A DNA stretch of 64,000 nt, from positions 7,208,997 through 7,272,996 of the forward strand of contig JBCNJP010000019.1 in the NCBI GenBank assembly GCA_039602395.1, read 5' to 3'. Below the pieces are notes generated by a model. That model searched no databases and was not told where the DNA came from. It was given only the letters and a program-made list of their open reading frames with translations. The DNA is from Deinandra increscens subsp. villosa. Lineage: Eukaryota > Streptophyta > Magnoliopsida > Asterales > Asteraceae. Positions 46,836 to 58,255 of the stretch are shown one piece after another. The translations under genes were made by a program, and so were the position numbers. The number at the start of each line of letters is the position of its first letter. The stretch's first letter is position 1.

Positions 46836-47154
46836 AGATGCGATCTATGTTTTCGAATATCGGATGATCGATTTTATATATGATCAAGGAGAAATTAAAT
46901 GATATATATATAGTCTAATGAAACTTGTTTATAAATAAGCTACTAAGAAACCCTAGCTAGCTAGCTACTGAATTCAAATCTATATACATCTTAACTTGAT
47001 GTGCGTTAAATGCGCATAAATCAAATATTTAAAGTTATCCTATTGATTGATGACATACTGTTATAGCAAATAAATGTATATTTGCTTCAATTATATTCAC
47101 GGCTAAAAATTACATTACTTTAAAAGGTGGCTTAAACTATATACGTTTTCTAAA

Positions 47155-48120
47155 TTGGAAATCATCAAAATGAACATCTTTGACCCAGAAAAAACAGAAA
47201 TGACCAATCAAATTTATCTTTATCCTACTATGTGGCACCCTTCATCCAATAAGAAACCCAAATCTATTATCCCCCTAATAACGACAGAGCCCACTAAGCA
47301 ATCATTCCACATATTTCCTAGCCAGTTAGCATAAAACACATGTATTTTAGTTCAGAAATTAGGCTAAGAATCAGGTTGGTTACCGGACCTCTACAATCCT
47401 GCCACGTTGATAATAAGGAGCCATTTTTTTAATATATATCCGGCTTGAGAGCTAAGGATTGAGCTACATGCATGGCTTATGTCGGTTCCCTTTACAAGTC
47501 CGACCCCACATAAATTTAGGCTTATGTCGGGAACAACAACAACAGTAGAAATTACGATGGTGGTGGTGGGTTGTTGGTTGCTCACCGAAAGAAGAGAAGA
47601 AAAAGAGATGGGGGTGGTGGTTGGTTGTTGTTTACGTGAAAGAAGAAAGAAAAGGTAGAGGGAAGGTAGAGGGAGAGTAGAGGGAAGGTGGGGGGGGGGG
47701 GGGTCGAGGGAAGGTAGAGGGGAGGTAGAGGGAAGTCATTCATGTAGCAAAAGCCTTAACTCTCAAGCCCGATATATATTCAAAAGACGGCTCCCTGTTG
47801 TCCACGTGGCAGGATTGTAGAGGTCCGATAACCAACCTAATTCTTAGCCTAATTTCTGAACCAAAATACACGTGTTTTATGCTAACTGGCTAGGAGATAT
47901 GTGGAATGATTGGTTAGTGGGCCATGTCTTTAGCCATGTTGTCAGGGGGATAATAAATGTGAGTTTTTTATTAGATGAAGGGTGTCACATAGTATGATAA
48001 ATTGTACACGTGTAAATGTTCTATTGGTGAAAAGACATTAGGTCATTTGAGTAAGGATAAATTTGATTGGTCATTTATGTTTTTTCAGGATAAAAAATGG
48101 TCTTTTTTGGTGATTTCCCC
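47155..48120. mobile_element. MULE-like element (copy 1)
   Basis: 966 bp with inverted ends GGAAATCAYCAAAA and arms of about 380 bases. A perfect 9-bp duplication TTTTCTAAA flanks it (47146-47154 and 48121-48129). The centre (about 47540-47740) is purine-rich, with repeated GGTAGAGGGAA units and a G run, and has no gene. Its tip resembles that of the Pack-MULE at 43919. One arm has an 8-base deletion near 47278 relative to copy 2. Confidence 0.85.
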
Positions 48121-48138
48121 TTTTCTAAATTATGTTTT

Positions 48139-48424
48139 AGAGATTCATAATATATTCCTTGTTCTTATAATTTATATGTTTATCATTACTTTTTCTCTAT
48201 CTTTCACTCACAACCACAATTAAATAATATATTTTTATACCTTTATCATTACATTTTTTTTCTCTTTCTCTCACATCAAACCTTAAATCTTACCAAATCA
48301 ACAATTTTTTTTATCAAATTTATAGATGAACAATAACTTTTTCTCTCTACCCCACTCACAACTAGACCTCAAATTTTAAGTACTATAATCACAGATTTAT
48401 AGGGACTTTACCGTGAATGCTCTT
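48139..48424. mobile_element. MITE with GAGCATTCA tips (copy 1)
   Basis: Left end AGAGATTCATAAT (one base short of AGAGCATTCAT in copy 2) and right end GTGAATGCTCT are inverted partners. The interior is pyrimidine-rich on the plus strand, with TTTCACTCACAACCACAATT. A related sequence is at 50621-50911. Confidence 0.55.
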
Positions 48425-48640
48425 AGTGGCATCCAAAATTCCGATTTGGATGGTCGATATGCTGAGCAGAGAATCATATATAAATCAATAGTTTTTTTTA
48501 TCTCCGTGTGTTAGACGAGTGAGTTAAAATAAAAACTATAAATACAATCATAATATACGACAATTATGTATTTTTATAACTATCTAAAATTTTCTCAGTA
48601 ATTATAGGTGGGTTAGAGGTTTTACGACAGTGAGCATTTA

Positions 48641-48760
48641 GGCGGTGGGTTTCCTCTGGGATGGATGCGCAACACAAAGGGTCTTGATTACTCGCACAGA
48701 CTGCGGTTGTAACGTGTCATGGGTAACATCGTTTGGCATGATGAAACCGCCGGGTAACCG
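48641..48760 (+). mobile_element. SINE fragment (copy 1)
   Basis: GGTGGGTTTCCTCTGGGATG through GATTACTCGCACAGACTG and beyond matches the SINE at 23824-24062, which is on the other strand. The promoter half is missing. The short open frame here is therefore retroposon sequence and not a gene. Confidence 0.6.
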
Positions 48761-49177
48761 AATATTTTCAGTGAAAAGAAATCTAGTCATGGAAAATAAG
48801 AATTTTGTTTATTATATTGAAATTAAATACTTGGTAAATTTAAATTTAAAATTAATTAAAGTAAAAAAATTTATAAAATTAAATAGAATAAAATATTTTA
48901 TATTATATGTATAATATTTAATTAAAATATTATTATGAATAAAGTATTATAAGCATTATATTAAAGTATTAAAGTATATGTAATAAAATATATTATTTTA
49001 ATAAAATATAATATATATGCTATAAAATATTAACCTTAATATTAAAATTTAGTATTTGGGTAATTATTAATCTTAATATAAAAAAATTGTATTTGAATAA
49101 TTATTATTGGATAATTACTATTTTGGTCAAAAATTAGTAAGCAAAATTAAGTAACCAAATTCGTTTGTGAGGTATGG
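48761..49177. other. Extremely AT-rich spacer
   Basis: About 400 bases of mostly A and T with many TAATATT/AATATTA motifs. No gene. Repeated in copy 2 at about 55444-55860. Confidence 0.5.
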
Positions 49178-49904
49178 TGCCCTGGATGTATAGTTTATAA
49201 AATCAAGTTTGTTGGTCAAAATCAAAGGTTTAAATAAGATGAAAGGAAACACAAGCTATACCTTCCCTGGATGCAACTATGAATAACGAGATTTGAAAGG
49301 GGGAAAAACCTTTAATCCTTGAATGTCTTCAAGGATTGCCGGCATAAAAAACCCCTTCGGCAACGATAACACGTACATGTTGCCTATTTATTGCTAAGTA
49401 AAATATGTTGAGTACAAGTGTTTGCGGCTTGTTTGCTAGGTGGTAGTGTGAATACAAGTGATCGAGAGAGTGAAAAAATAAACCCTATGTCGCGTTTAAA
49501 TACATCAAAAAGCCTAACTATATTTCCGAGATTCTAGGGATCTCCCTTCAACGGCTTCTGTCCGTTATTGACCGAGTTCGTCGGCGAGTCTTCCATTCTG
49601 CACGTGTTTATAATCTTGACCAAGTCTTCTTGACGTTATTTAATCTTTCGTACCTGACTATAGATCAAACAAAGTCAAGAACAAATTGTTAGTAACGATG
49701 CCCTAGCAAGTTGGGTAACCATACATGCTGGGTCAAGATAACATAAATATACAGTCCCTGGATATACGATATCCCGGGTATCATGAATCAGGAATCCAAG
49801 GTACCGATAAGCCATATATACAGTTCAGGGTTATCCGACATCCAAGAGTCCAAACCTGTCAAAGAATGTTAGTAAATTTCTAGTGCGAAATCCAGGGTAT
49901 AACA
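49178..49904. mobile_element. Solo-LTR-like segment (copy 1)
   Basis: Starts TGCCCTGGATGTATAG and ends ATCCAGGGTATAACA, so it opens TG, closes CA and has inverted CCTGGAT near its ends. Several internal CCTGGATATACGATATCC-type motifs give it an LTR-like texture. No target duplication was found, so the identity is uncertain. Confidence 0.35.
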
Positions 49905-50620
49905 ATTACTTCTTAAAAGTTTAAACTAAATAAACTCTAATATTGAAATTTAGTATTTGCATAATTATTTATTAAAATTTTGACTTAATCCAAAATTTTA
50001 TGTGCATGCCAAGTGTTCTTTCTTACTAATTATAATATGACAAAACTTTTTGTTTTTATATAGTATAAACCAGTCTTTGATACCGCGTATTACACGGAAT
50101 GCCTTTAAAAAAAAATCTAATAAGCACCAATAATACTTTAAGTATATATATACTTCAAGTTTGAAAATTTAACTGAACACAATACTTTCTAAGGAATGTA
50201 TTCTATAAATTGTTACATACTCGTATCACTGAAATTATATATTAAGTTTGCATTTTGTAAAATGCTTCTAAAACACACTCCTAGTTCATTTACCTATATG
50301 CACATGATTTATTTAATATTTATGGACTTAATACACAATGTACTTGTTTATTTCATTGTGGAGTTTTACTTTTTTTCATTGGTAACATTACTTTTTGAGT
50401 GTTGATTATATGAATATATATATACAAGTATTGTGATCCGCACATTGTCGCAGAGCGAGACGCATAGCTGCGGGCCATGACTTTTTTTATATGTTTTTGT
50501 TTACATCAATGTTCGTCTGTGGAAGAGTATTGAAAGTGATGAATCATTGATGGTAGTGATTGTTGTAATTCAGTTATGCATAAGATCAATTTCATTGTCA
50601 AAATGCAACTATAACATCCA
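49905..50620. other. AT-rich spacer (copy 1)
   Basis: Nothing recognised. An AT-rich 69-codon frame is unlikely to be real. Confidence 0.4.
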
Positions 50621-50911
50621 CAGATCATTCTCTATCCTTATCTCTATAATTTATATATTTATTATTATTTTTTCTCTCTCTTTCATCATAACCACAATTA
50701 AATAATACTTTTTTATACCTTTATCATTATATTTTCTATCTTTTTAAACCTTAAATTTTACAATTCACCAGATTTTTCCTTAAATATAGGGATTCCCCAA
50801 ATTTTTCTTTAAATATTTCTATGTCCTCAACCACAAACACTCATAACTACACCTTAAATTTTAAGATTTACCCTCACAACCATTATAGGGATTGGGCTGT
50901 GAATGCTCTAA
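50621..50911. mobile_element. MITE related to 48139-48424 (copy 1)
   Basis: Shares the pyrimidine-rich interior (CATAACCACAATTAAATAAT) and the right end TGTGAATGCTCT. The left end is diverged (CAGATCATTCTC). Confidence 0.45.
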
Positions 50912-51572
50912 GATAAGTTTGACTGACCACATACATTTCCATAATCTACAGATTTTAGCAATAGTATACCGATAGCATACCGGTAGGTACGTGTTTCCAT
51001 TGATCCAGCAAGACCTACTCCATTTTCCCTTGATCAATAGTGCATATGGCACCCGATTACAGACCTGAGACCATAATAATATTTTAATTATTATGCTTTG
51101 AATTATCCGTGTATGTTTTGTTCTTACCTGAAATTGTGTCGTTATTTGTCCTATATGTTATAGTATGTTTAGTTGTGGCAAAAGCTCATATATGTCGAAA
51201 GAAACAATCTCAATCCATTTTTTATCTTTTCCTTCATCCAATAAACTACATTTAGATATATGAGCATGGAAACACACGAAATTCATTTCATACATCTACA
51301 CGTTTGGTAGACTTTCTTTGTTATTTACTTAAGTAAGCCATGTAAGTTTATTATTGTTTAATCTCTTTATGATTTACTTAAGTAATCGTATTTTTTTTTT
51401 CTCTTTTCTTCTAAGTTCCTTGATTGTGAACATGAACCAGACTCGACCCATAATAAAAAAGACTAATAATGGTGGGAATTACCCCTATAGTGTGAGTTCG
51501 AGTCAGCATGGTTCGGGTATAATTCAACCCCTTTTGTTTAGAATTCTTAATAATTAACATTAACACTAGTTA
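50912..51572. other. Intergenic (copy 1)
   Basis: No gene recognised. A short frame at 51354-51557 has no domain. Confidence 0.4.
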
Positions 51573-51710
51573 GGCTATCTGTAGTGAATGAAGCCCCTTG
51601 TGAGTGTTATGCGTCATGTGGCGTCCACGTCATCAAGGGGGCTCAATGGAAAAAGTGGTGTAGTGGTAACCCCCCATAATGCCCCTCTAATTATTACGTA
51701 ATTATTATTT
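51573..51710. mobile_element. Left end of Harbinger-type MITE, cut by the gap
   Basis: GGCTATCTGTAGTGAATGAA after a TTA target base triplet (51570-51572). It matches the complete copy at 58256 and runs into the Ns. Confidence 0.75.
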
Positions 51711-52210
51711 NNNNNNNNNNNNNNNNNNNNNNNNNNNNNNNNNNNNNNNNNNNNNNNNNNNNNNNNNNNNNNNNNNNNNNNNNNNNNNNNNNNNNNNNNN
51801 NNNNNNNNNNNNNNNNNNNNNNNNNNNNNNNNNNNNNNNNNNNNNNNNNNNNNNNNNNNNNNNNNNNNNNNNNNNNNNNNNNNNNNNNNNNNNNNNNNNN
51901 NNNNNNNNNNNNNNNNNNNNNNNNNNNNNNNNNNNNNNNNNNNNNNNNNNNNNNNNNNNNNNNNNNNNNNNNNNNNNNNNNNNNNNNNNNNNNNNNNNNN
52001 NNNNNNNNNNNNNNNNNNNNNNNNNNNNNNNNNNNNNNNNNNNNNNNNNNNNNNNNNNNNNNNNNNNNNNNNNNNNNNNNNNNNNNNNNNNNNNNNNNNN
52101 NNNNNNNNNNNNNNNNNNNNNNNNNNNNNNNNNNNNNNNNNNNNNNNNNNNNNNNNNNNNNNNNNNNNNNNNNNNNNNNNNNNNNNNNNNNNNNNNNNNN
52201 NNNNNNNNNN
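51711..52210. other. Assembly gap (500 N)
   Basis: Exactly 500 Ns, a common placeholder length, so the true size is unknown. The left flank stops inside the sequence that in copy 2 is the 9-bp target of the MULE at 58397. The right flank starts inside the sequence that in copy 1 is the right target repeat of the Pack-MULE at 43919-45533. Confidence 0.98.
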
Positions 52211-52365
52211 AAATAACCTTAATATCCAAATCTTAAGTACGAAATAAAATAAATAAATTAAAAAGACATATGTAAAAAAATCCCAAAGAACACCACAAAT
52301 AATGTTCATAGCTAGCCAGTTTAAGTAAGAAATTAAGGTTATAAGGATGTACGTGTGTTAATTAA

Positions 52366-53508
52366 TTAGATAGAACATATGTTAGAAGGTGAAATCAAAC
52401 TTTCCACATACTCCATGGAGCGTATATATTTGAAATGATCATGCCTGTGTATGTATTCGAAATCAAGAACCATGTTTGCCCTCTTCAAGTCATCAAGAGT
52501 TGCCAGCCCTTGGAGCGTCTTATACGATGAACCATCGCGCTTTGACGTGTCGTAGATCACAAGTTGGAGGGAGCTATTCGTCATAAGAATCTTTCCGTTA
52601 CCCGTAATACAAATAGGGTGGAACACTTCACCTTTCGGACCAAATGCGAAATAATGTGCCATCTTCCATGGGCAGTCGCTGGGATCCTTTTTGACGTATG
52701 AAGGTTCTTTCAACAACCACACACGGAATCCATAGCGCACTTCAACCATGCAAAGGCATCCGTCTAAGGATCCCAAAATAAGACCTGCTAAATTAGTGCG
52801 TTCATCGCCATAGGGAAACGATATTTTTGAAAGTACCCGATCCTTAACACTGTAAGCCAAGATCGATGTATCGATTAACCAGTACAGACATCCATTTACA
52901 AACGTACCCGCGTAATCGGTAAAGTGAAAACCTGTTTCTAGGTATTGTGGAGTGCTCCACGAACTAGTTTTAAGATCAAAGACATCCCATATATACCGGA
53001 TGCAACAAGGAAAGTCAAAAAGTCGAAATCGAACGATCTTTAGGTCGCCAAATCCAAGTACACAGGGTATCCTACTATTAATATGATTGCTAAAAAGTGG
53101 ATCCATAACAAGAAGTTGCTTTGATTCGCGGGTTAAGGGGTTGTATAGGATCAAATGACAACGTAAGTCCGTATCGTAAAAACACAAAAGCATAATGCCA
53201 TTACATGTTCCAACAATGGAAACTGGTGTATGATCTGCTAATCCCTGATATTGTTGTAGAGGAGAATGGGTTGATATTCTCACCATGGAATGAAGAGTGT
53301 CTTCGACCGGTACGTTGTCGTCTATAACAGCGAGAGGCCGTGGGAATGGCAAAAAGATCATTCGACGTGATCTTAACTTCATAAGGTAGGGATCTGAGAT
53401 TAAATGATTCCAATGCTTTGAGACGCATCTAAACCGTAGTAAAGACTTTCCTGGAAGTCGAGCAAGTATGCAGTAGAGAACGTCATCTCCTATATGCAAG
53501 TTCACCAT
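52366..53508 (-). CDS. F-box protein with FBA-type C-terminus (copy 2)
   Basis: 380 residues, identical to the protein at 45693-46835, with the same F-box (4-46) and F-box-associated region. The TATA-like sequence upstream is also kept (about 53544-53553). If the duplication is real, this is a very recent second gene with the same SCF-receptor role. If the duplication is an assembly artefact, it is an allele of copy 1. Nothing in the sequence suggests that either copy is broken. Confidence 0.85.
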   Translation of the reverse strand: MVNLHIGDDVLYCILARLPGKSLLRFRCVSKHWNHLISDPYLMKLRSRRMIFLPFPRPLAVIDDNVPVEDTLHSMVRISTHSPLQQYQGLADHTPVSIVGTCNGIMLLCFYDTDLRCHLILYNPLTRESKQLLVMDPLFSNHINSRIPCVLGFGDLKIVRFRLFDFPCCIRYIWDVFDLKTSSWSTPQYLETGFHFTDYAGTFVNGCLYWLIDTSILAYSVKDRVLSKISFPYGDERTNLAGLILGSLDGCLCMVEVRYGFRVWLLKEPSYVKKDPSDCPWKMAHYFAFGPKGEVFHPICITGNGKILMTNSSLQLVIYDTSKRDGSSYKTLQGLATLDDLKRANMVLDFEYIHRHDHFKYIRSMEYVESLISPSNICSI

Positions 53509-53827
53509 AGATGCGATCTATGTTTTCGAATATCGGATGATCGATTTTATATATGATCAAGGAGAAATTAAATGATATATATATAGTCTAATGAAACTTG
53601 TTTATAAATAAGCTACTAAGAAACCCTAGCTAGCTAGCTACTGAATTCAAATCTATATACATCTTAACTTGATGTGCGTTAAATGCGCATAAATCAAATA
53701 TTTAAAGTTATCCTATTGATTGATGACATACTGTTATAGCAAATAAATGTATATTTGCTTCAATTATATTCACGGCTAAAAATTACATTACTTTAAAAGG
53801 TGGCTTAAACTATATACGTTTTCTAAA

Positions 53828-54802
53828 TTGGAAATCATCAAAATGAACATCTTTGACCCAGAAAAAACAGAAATGACCAATCAAATTTATCTTTATCCTA
53901 CTATGTGGCACCCTTCATCCAATAAGAAACCCAAATCTATTATCCCCCGATAACCTGGCTAACGACAGAGCCCACTAAGCAATCATTCCACATATTTCCT
54001 AGCCAGTTAGCATAAAACACATGTATTTTAGTTCAGAAATTAGGCTAAGAATCAGGTTGGTTACCGGACCTCTACAATCCTGCCACGTTGATAATAAGGA
54101 GCCATTTTTTTAATATATATCCGGCTTGAGAGCTAAGGATTGAGCTACATGCATGGCTTATGTCGGTTCCCTTTACAAGTCCGACCCCACATAAATTTAG
54201 GCTTATGTCGGGAACAACAACAACAGTAGAAATTACGATGGTGGTGGTGGGTTGTTGGTTGCTCACCGAAAGAAGAGAAGAAAAAGAGATGGGGGTGGTG
54301 GTTGGTTGTTGTTTACGTGAAAGAAGAAAGAAAAGGTAGAGGGAAGGTAGAGGGAGAGTAGAGGGAAGGTGGGGGGGGGGGGGGGTCGAGGGAAGGTAGA
54401 GGGGAGGTAGAGGGAAGTCATTCATGTAGCAAAAGCCTTAACTCTCAAGCCCGATATATATTCAAAAGACGGCTCCCTGTTGTCCACGTGGCAGGATTGT
54501 AGAGGTCCGATAACCAACCTAATTCTTAGCCTAATTTCTGAACCAAAATACACGTGTTTTATGCTAACTGGCTAGGAGATATGTGGAATGATTGGTTAGT
54601 GGGCCATGTCTTTAGCCATGTTGTCAGGGGGATAATAAATGTGAGTTTTTTATTAGATGAAGGGTGTCACATAGTATGATAAATTGTACACGTGTAAATG
54701 TTCTATTGGTGAAAAGACATTAGGTCATTTGAGTAAGGATAAATTTGATTGGTCATTTATGTTTTTTCAGGATAAAAAATGGTCTTTTTTGGTGATTTCC
54801 CC
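53828..54802. mobile_element. MULE-like element (copy 2)
   Basis: 975 bp, flanked by TTTTCTAAA (53819-53827 and 54803-54811). It keeps the 8 bases missing from copy 1. Since the opposite arm has the matching sequence, copy 2 is the ancestral form at that site. Confidence 0.85.
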
Positions 54803-54820
54803 TTTTCTAAATTATGTTTT

Positions 54821-55106
54821 AGAGCATTCATAATATATTCCTTGTTCTTATAATTTATATGTTTATCATTACTTTTTCTCTATCTTTCACTCACAACCAC
54901 AATTAAATAATATATTTTTATACCTTTATCATTACATTTTTTTTCTCTTTCTCTCACATCAAACCTTAAATCTTACCAAATCAACAATTTTTTTTATCAA
55001 ATTTATAGATGAACAATAACTTTTTCTCTCTACCCCACTCACAACTAGACCTCAAATTTTAAGTACTATAATCACAGATTTATAGGGACTTTACCGTGAA
55101 TGCTCT
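54821..55106. mobile_element. MITE with GAGCATTCA tips (copy 2)
   Basis: Intact AGAGCATTCAT left tip, matching the right tip ATGCTCT in inverse. Confidence 0.55.
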
Positions 55107-55323
55107 TAGTGGCATCCAAAATTCCGATTTGGATGGTCGATATGCTGAGCAGAGAATCATATATAAATCAATAGTTTTTTTTATCTCCGTGTGTTAGACG
55201 AGTGAGTTTAAATAAAAACTATAAATACAATCATAATATACGACAATTATGTATTTTTATAACTATCTAAAATTTTCTCAGTAATTATAGGTGGGTTAGA
55301 GGTTTTACGACAGTGAGCATTTA

Positions 55324-55443
55324 GGCGGTGGGTTTCCTCTGGGATGGATGCGCAACACAAAGGGTCTTGATTACTCGCACAGACTGCGGTTGTAACGTGT
55401 CATGGGTAACATCGTTTGGCATGATGAAACCGCCGGGTAACCG
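55324..55443 (+). mobile_element. SINE fragment (copy 2)
   Basis: Same as 48641-48760. Confidence 0.6.
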
Positions 55444-55860
55444 AATATTTTCAGTGAAAAGAAATCTAGTCATGGAAAATAAGAATTTTGTTTATTATAT
55501 TGAAATTAAATACTTGGTAAATTTAAATTTAAAATTAATTAAAGTAAAAAAATTTATAAAATTAAATAGAATAAAATATTTTATATTATATGTATAATAT
55601 TTAATTAAAATATTATTATGAATAAAGTATTATAAGCATTATATTAAAGTATTAAAGTATATGTAATAAAATATATTATTTTAATAAAATATAATATATA
55701 TGCTATAAAATATTAACCTTAATATTAAAATTTAGTATTTGGGTAATTATTAATCTTAATATAAAAAAATTGTATTTGAATAATTATTATTGGATAATTA
55801 CTATTTTGGTCAAAAATTAGTAAGCAAAATTAAGTAACCAAATTCGTTTGTGAGGTATGG

Positions 55861-56587
55861 TGCCCTGGATGTATAGTTTATAAAATCAAGTTTGTTGGTC
55901 AAAATCAAAGGTTTAAATAAGATGAAAGGAAACACAAGCTATACCTTCCCTGGATGCAACTATGAATAACGAGATTTGAAAGGGGGAAAAACCTTTAATC
56001 CTTGAATGTCTTCAAGGATTGCCGGCATAAAAAACCCCTTCGGCAACGATAACACGTACATGTTGCCTATTTATTGCTAAGTAAAATATGTTGAGTACAA
56101 GTGTTTGCGGCTTGTTTGCTAGGTGGTAGTGTGAATACAAGTGATCGAGAGAGTGAAAAAATAAACCCTATGTCGCGTTTAAATACATCAAAAAGCCTAA
56201 CTATATTTCCGAGATTCTAGGGATCTCCCTTCAACGGCTTCTGTCCGTTATTGACCGAGTTCGTCGGCGAGTCTTCCATTCTGCACGTGTTTATAATCTT
56301 GACCAAGTCTTCTTGACGTTATTTAATCTTTCGTACCTGACTATAGATCAAACAAAGTCAAGAACAAATTGTTAGTAACGATGCCCTAGCAAGTTGGGTA
56401 ACCATACATGCTGGGTCAAGATAACATAAATATACAGTCCCTGGATATACGATATCCCGGGTATCATGAATCAGGAATCCAAGGTACCGATAAGCCATAT
56501 ATACAGTTCAGGGTTATCCGACATCCAAGAGTCCAAACCTGTCAAAGAATGTTAGTAAATTTCTAGTGCGAAATCCAGGGTATAACA
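55861..56587. mobile_element. Solo-LTR-like segment (copy 2)
   Basis: Same as 49178-49904. Confidence 0.35.
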
Positions 56588-57303
56588 ATTACTTCTTAAA
56601 AGTTTAAACTAAATAAACTCTAATATTGAAATTTAGTATTTGCATAATTATTTATTAAAATTTTGACTTAATCCAAAATTTTATGTGCATGCCAAGTGTT
56701 CTTTCTTACTAATTATAATATGACAAAACTTTTTGTTTTTATATAGTATAAACCAGTCTTTGATACCGCGTATTACACGGAATGCCTTTAAAAAAAAATC
56801 TAATAAGCACCAATAATACTTTAAGTATATATATACTTCAAGTTTGAAAATTTAACTGAACACAATACTTTCTAAGGAATGTATTCTATAAATTGTTACA
56901 TACTCGTATCACTGAAATTATATATTAAGTTTGCATTTTGTAAAATGCTTCTAAAACACACTCCTAGTTCATTTACCTATATGCACATGATTTATTTAAT
57001 ATTTATGGACTTAATACACAATGTACTTGTTTATTTCATTGTGGAGTTTTACTTTTTTTCATTGGTAACATTACTTTTTGAGTGTTGATTATATGAATAT
57101 ATATATACAAGTATTGTGATCCGCACATTGTCGCAGAGCGAGACGCATAGCTGCGGGCCATGACTTTTTTTATATGTTTTTGTTTACATCAATGTTCGTC
57201 TGTGGAAGAGTATTGAAAGTGATGAATCATTGATGGTAGTGATTGTTGTAATTCAGTTATGCATAAGATCAATTTCATTGTCAAAATGCAACTATAACAT
57301 CCA

Positions 57304-57594
57304 CAGATCATTCTCTATCCTTATCTCTATAATTTATATATTTATTATTATTTTTTCTCTCTCTTTCATCATAACCACAATTAAATAATACTTTTTTATA
57401 CCTTTATCATTATATTTTCTCTCTTTTTAAACCTTAAATTTTACAATTCACCAGATTTTTCCTTAAATATAGGGATTCCCCAAATTTTTCTTTAAATATT
57501 TCTATGTCCTCAACCACAAACACTCATAACTACACCTTAAATTTTAAGATTTACCCTCACAACCATTATAGGGATTGGGCTGTGAATGCTCTAA
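57304..57594. mobile_element. MITE (copy 2 of 50621-50911)
   Basis: Same as copy 1 apart from one substitution in the pyrimidine-rich part. Confidence 0.45.
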
Positions 57595-58255
57595 GATAAG
57601 TTTGACTGACCACATACATTTCCATAATCTACAGATTTTAGCAATAGTATACCGATAGCATACCGGTAGGTACGTGTTTCCATTGATCCAGCAAGACCTA
57701 CTCCATTTTCCCTTGATCAATAGTGCATATGGCACCCGATTACAGACCTGAGACCATAATAATATTTTAATTATTATGCTTTGAATTATCCGTGTATGTT
57801 TTGTTCTTACCTGAAATTGTGTCGTTATTTGTCCTATATGTTATAGTATGTTTAGTTGTGGCAAAAGCTCATATATGTCGAAAGAAACAATCTCAATCCA
57901 TTTTTTATCTTTTCCTTCATCCAATAAACTACATTTAGATATATGAGCATGGAAACACACGAAATTCATTTCATACATCTACACGTTTGGTAGACTTTCT
58001 TTGTTATTTACTTAAGTAAGCCATGTAAGTTTATTATTGTTTAATCTCTTTATGATTTACTTAAGTAATCGTATTTTTTTTTTCTCTTTTCTTCTAAGTT
58101 CCTTGATTGTGAACATGAACCAGACTCGACCCATAATAAAAAAGACTAATAATGGTGGGAATTACCCCTATAGTGTGAGTTCGAGTCAGCATGGTTCGGG
58201 TATAATTCAACCCCTTTTGTTTAGAATTCTTAATAATTAACATTAACACTAGTTA

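Larger units (their letters stand above)
45538..51710. repeat. 6.2-kb direct duplication, copy 1
   Basis: Near-identical to 52211-58393 in the same orientation. Only about seven small differences were noticed: single substitutions, an 8-base deletion within the MULE at about 47278, a G-run length difference, and one missing C at 48142. It contains an F-box gene, a MULE, two MITEs, a SINE fragment, an LTR-like segment and the left end of a Harbinger MITE. It is cut off by the N gap. Confidence 0.95.

Noticed and set aside
48645..48914. 89-codon frame, also at 55328
   Set aside because: Its first half is SINE sequence shared with 23824-24062 and the second half is AT-rich spacer.
51705..52229. 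Open frames running across the N gap
   Set aside because: They exist only because Ns contain no stop codons.
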